From: Flavobacteriales bacterium
Lineage (GTDB): Bacteria > Bacteroidota > Bacteroidia > Flavobacteriales_F > PHOS-HE28
Direction of reading: 5' to 3'
Length of the DNA stretch: 64,000 bases
NCBI GenBank assembly: GCA_016717305.1
Contig: JADKFY010000019.1
Span: 1 to 64,000, forward strand
Position 1 is the stretch's first letter. Each line of letters starts with the position of its first letter. A model generated the notes under the pieces. It saw only the letters and a program-made list of their open reading frames with translations, made no database searches and was not told the DNA's origin. The translations under genes and the position numbers were made by a program. Shown here one piece after another: positions 63,601-64,000 of the stretch.

Positions 63601-64000
63601 ATGGCAGAAGAAGGACGTCAGATCATTTTCAATATGGTCAAGGTGGGCAAAACGCTCTCCTCCGGAAAGAAGATCCTCAACGACATCTACCTCGGTTTCT
63701 ACTTTATACGCGCAAGATCGATCCTCGGTCTCAACGGTAGCGGTAAGTCCACGCTCATGCGCATTATCGCAGGCAAGGACAAGAACTTCGATGGCGATGT
63801 ACACCTCTCACCCGGCTATACCATCGGCCACTTGGAGCAGGAGCCGGATCTGGACGAGACCAAGACCGTGATCGACATCGTGCGTGAAGGTGTGCAACCG
63901 ATCATGGACCTGCTGAAGGAATTCGAGGACGTGAACAACAAGTTCGCCGACGAGGACATCTTGAACGATCCCGACAAATGGACAAGCCGATCGCGCGTCA
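63601..64000 (+). CDS. ettA: ABC-F ATPase, EttA-like (cut by window end)
   Basis: Starts MAEEGRQIIFNMVKVGKTLS at 63601 and runs past the window. It has the EttA-type start, Walker A in LGLNGSGKSTLMRIIAG (residues 43-51 region), SPGYTIGHLEQEPDLDETKT and LLKEFEDVNNKFADEDILND. EttA gates the ribosome according to energy status in the cytosol. The sequence around 63720 (FYFIRARS) departs from the expected FYGAKIG, and at 63978 one A is missing in GACAAAATGG, since the frame should continue DKMDKPIARQ. Both look like sequencing errors. Confidence 0.85.
   Translation, partial: MAEEGRQIIFNMVKVGKTLSSGKKILNDIYLGFYFIRARSILGLNGSGKSTLMRIIAGKDKNFDGDVHLSPGYTIGHLEQEPDLDETKTVIDIVREGVQPIMDLLKEFEDVNNKFADEDILNDPDKWTSRSRV

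Overview
The window looks like a chromosomal segment of a Bacteroidota bacterium, most likely a Flavobacteriales-type lineage with moderately high G+C. The evidence is the TAnnTTTG-type -7 promoter boxes in front of both tRNAs and the SRP RNA, a secreted protein with a type IX secretion-like C-terminal tail, a bacillithiol deacetylase, a DUF5777 barrel, propeller-type LytS/LytTR signalling and Bacteroidota-style lipoproteins. No phage, integrase, transposase or CRISPR array was found.

Layout. 0.2-2.6 kb: a frameshifted secreted protein, a glutathione peroxidase and bshB1 (thiol redox). 2.6-3.7 kb: an AT-rich stretch without a convincing gene. 3.7-8.9 kb: a minus-strand surface-glycan operon (GT4, formyltransferase/propeller protein, flippase, GT2). 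9-14.1 kb: tRNA-His, a CDF metal exporter, two tandem NhaD antiporters, a DinB-like protein, tRNA-Ser and a duplicated palindromic repeat. 14.2-21.8 kb: YceI, propeller histidine kinase and LytTR regulator joined by start/stop overlaps, then an operon of two cytochrome-c-like lipoproteins, an OB-fold protein, a second YceI and a DUF5777 protein. 21.8-25.4 kb: site-2 protease, universal stress protein, small membrane protein and citrate synthase. 25.5-36.6 kb: thioredoxin-like protein, three tandem POT peptide transporters, a DPP-IV-type peptidase, an MFS transporter, a bestrophin and an SDR; together a peptide-utilisation region. 36.7 kb: SRP RNA. 36.9-45.7 kb: methyltransferase, GtrB-like GT2, DUF6056 protein, two L,D-transpeptidase-family proteins, a repeat-rich secreted protein and a MORN-like protein. 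45.7-56.1 kb: a minus-strand envelope-glycan/acylation operon (LysM-transglycosylase homologue lacking its catalytic Glu, two SGNH proteins, MBOAT acyltransferase, epimerase, GT4, membrane protein). 56.3-64 kb: DsbA-like protein, membrane protein, ureohydrolase, PspC/PadR pair, a GT39-like protein and the start of an EttA-type ABC-F gene.

Many otherwise normal genes carry one-base frame changes, several at homopolymers, concentrated at 0.2-2.2 kb, 14.5-17 kb, 46-52.7 kb and 63-64 kb. This is more like uncorrected long-read sequence than true gene decay, so I describe these as frameshifted genes rather than dead ones. The most interesting biology is the acyltransferase/SGNH/dead-transglycosylase module, the YceI-coupled two-component system with its neighbouring haem-motif operon, and the formyltransferase/propeller protein.
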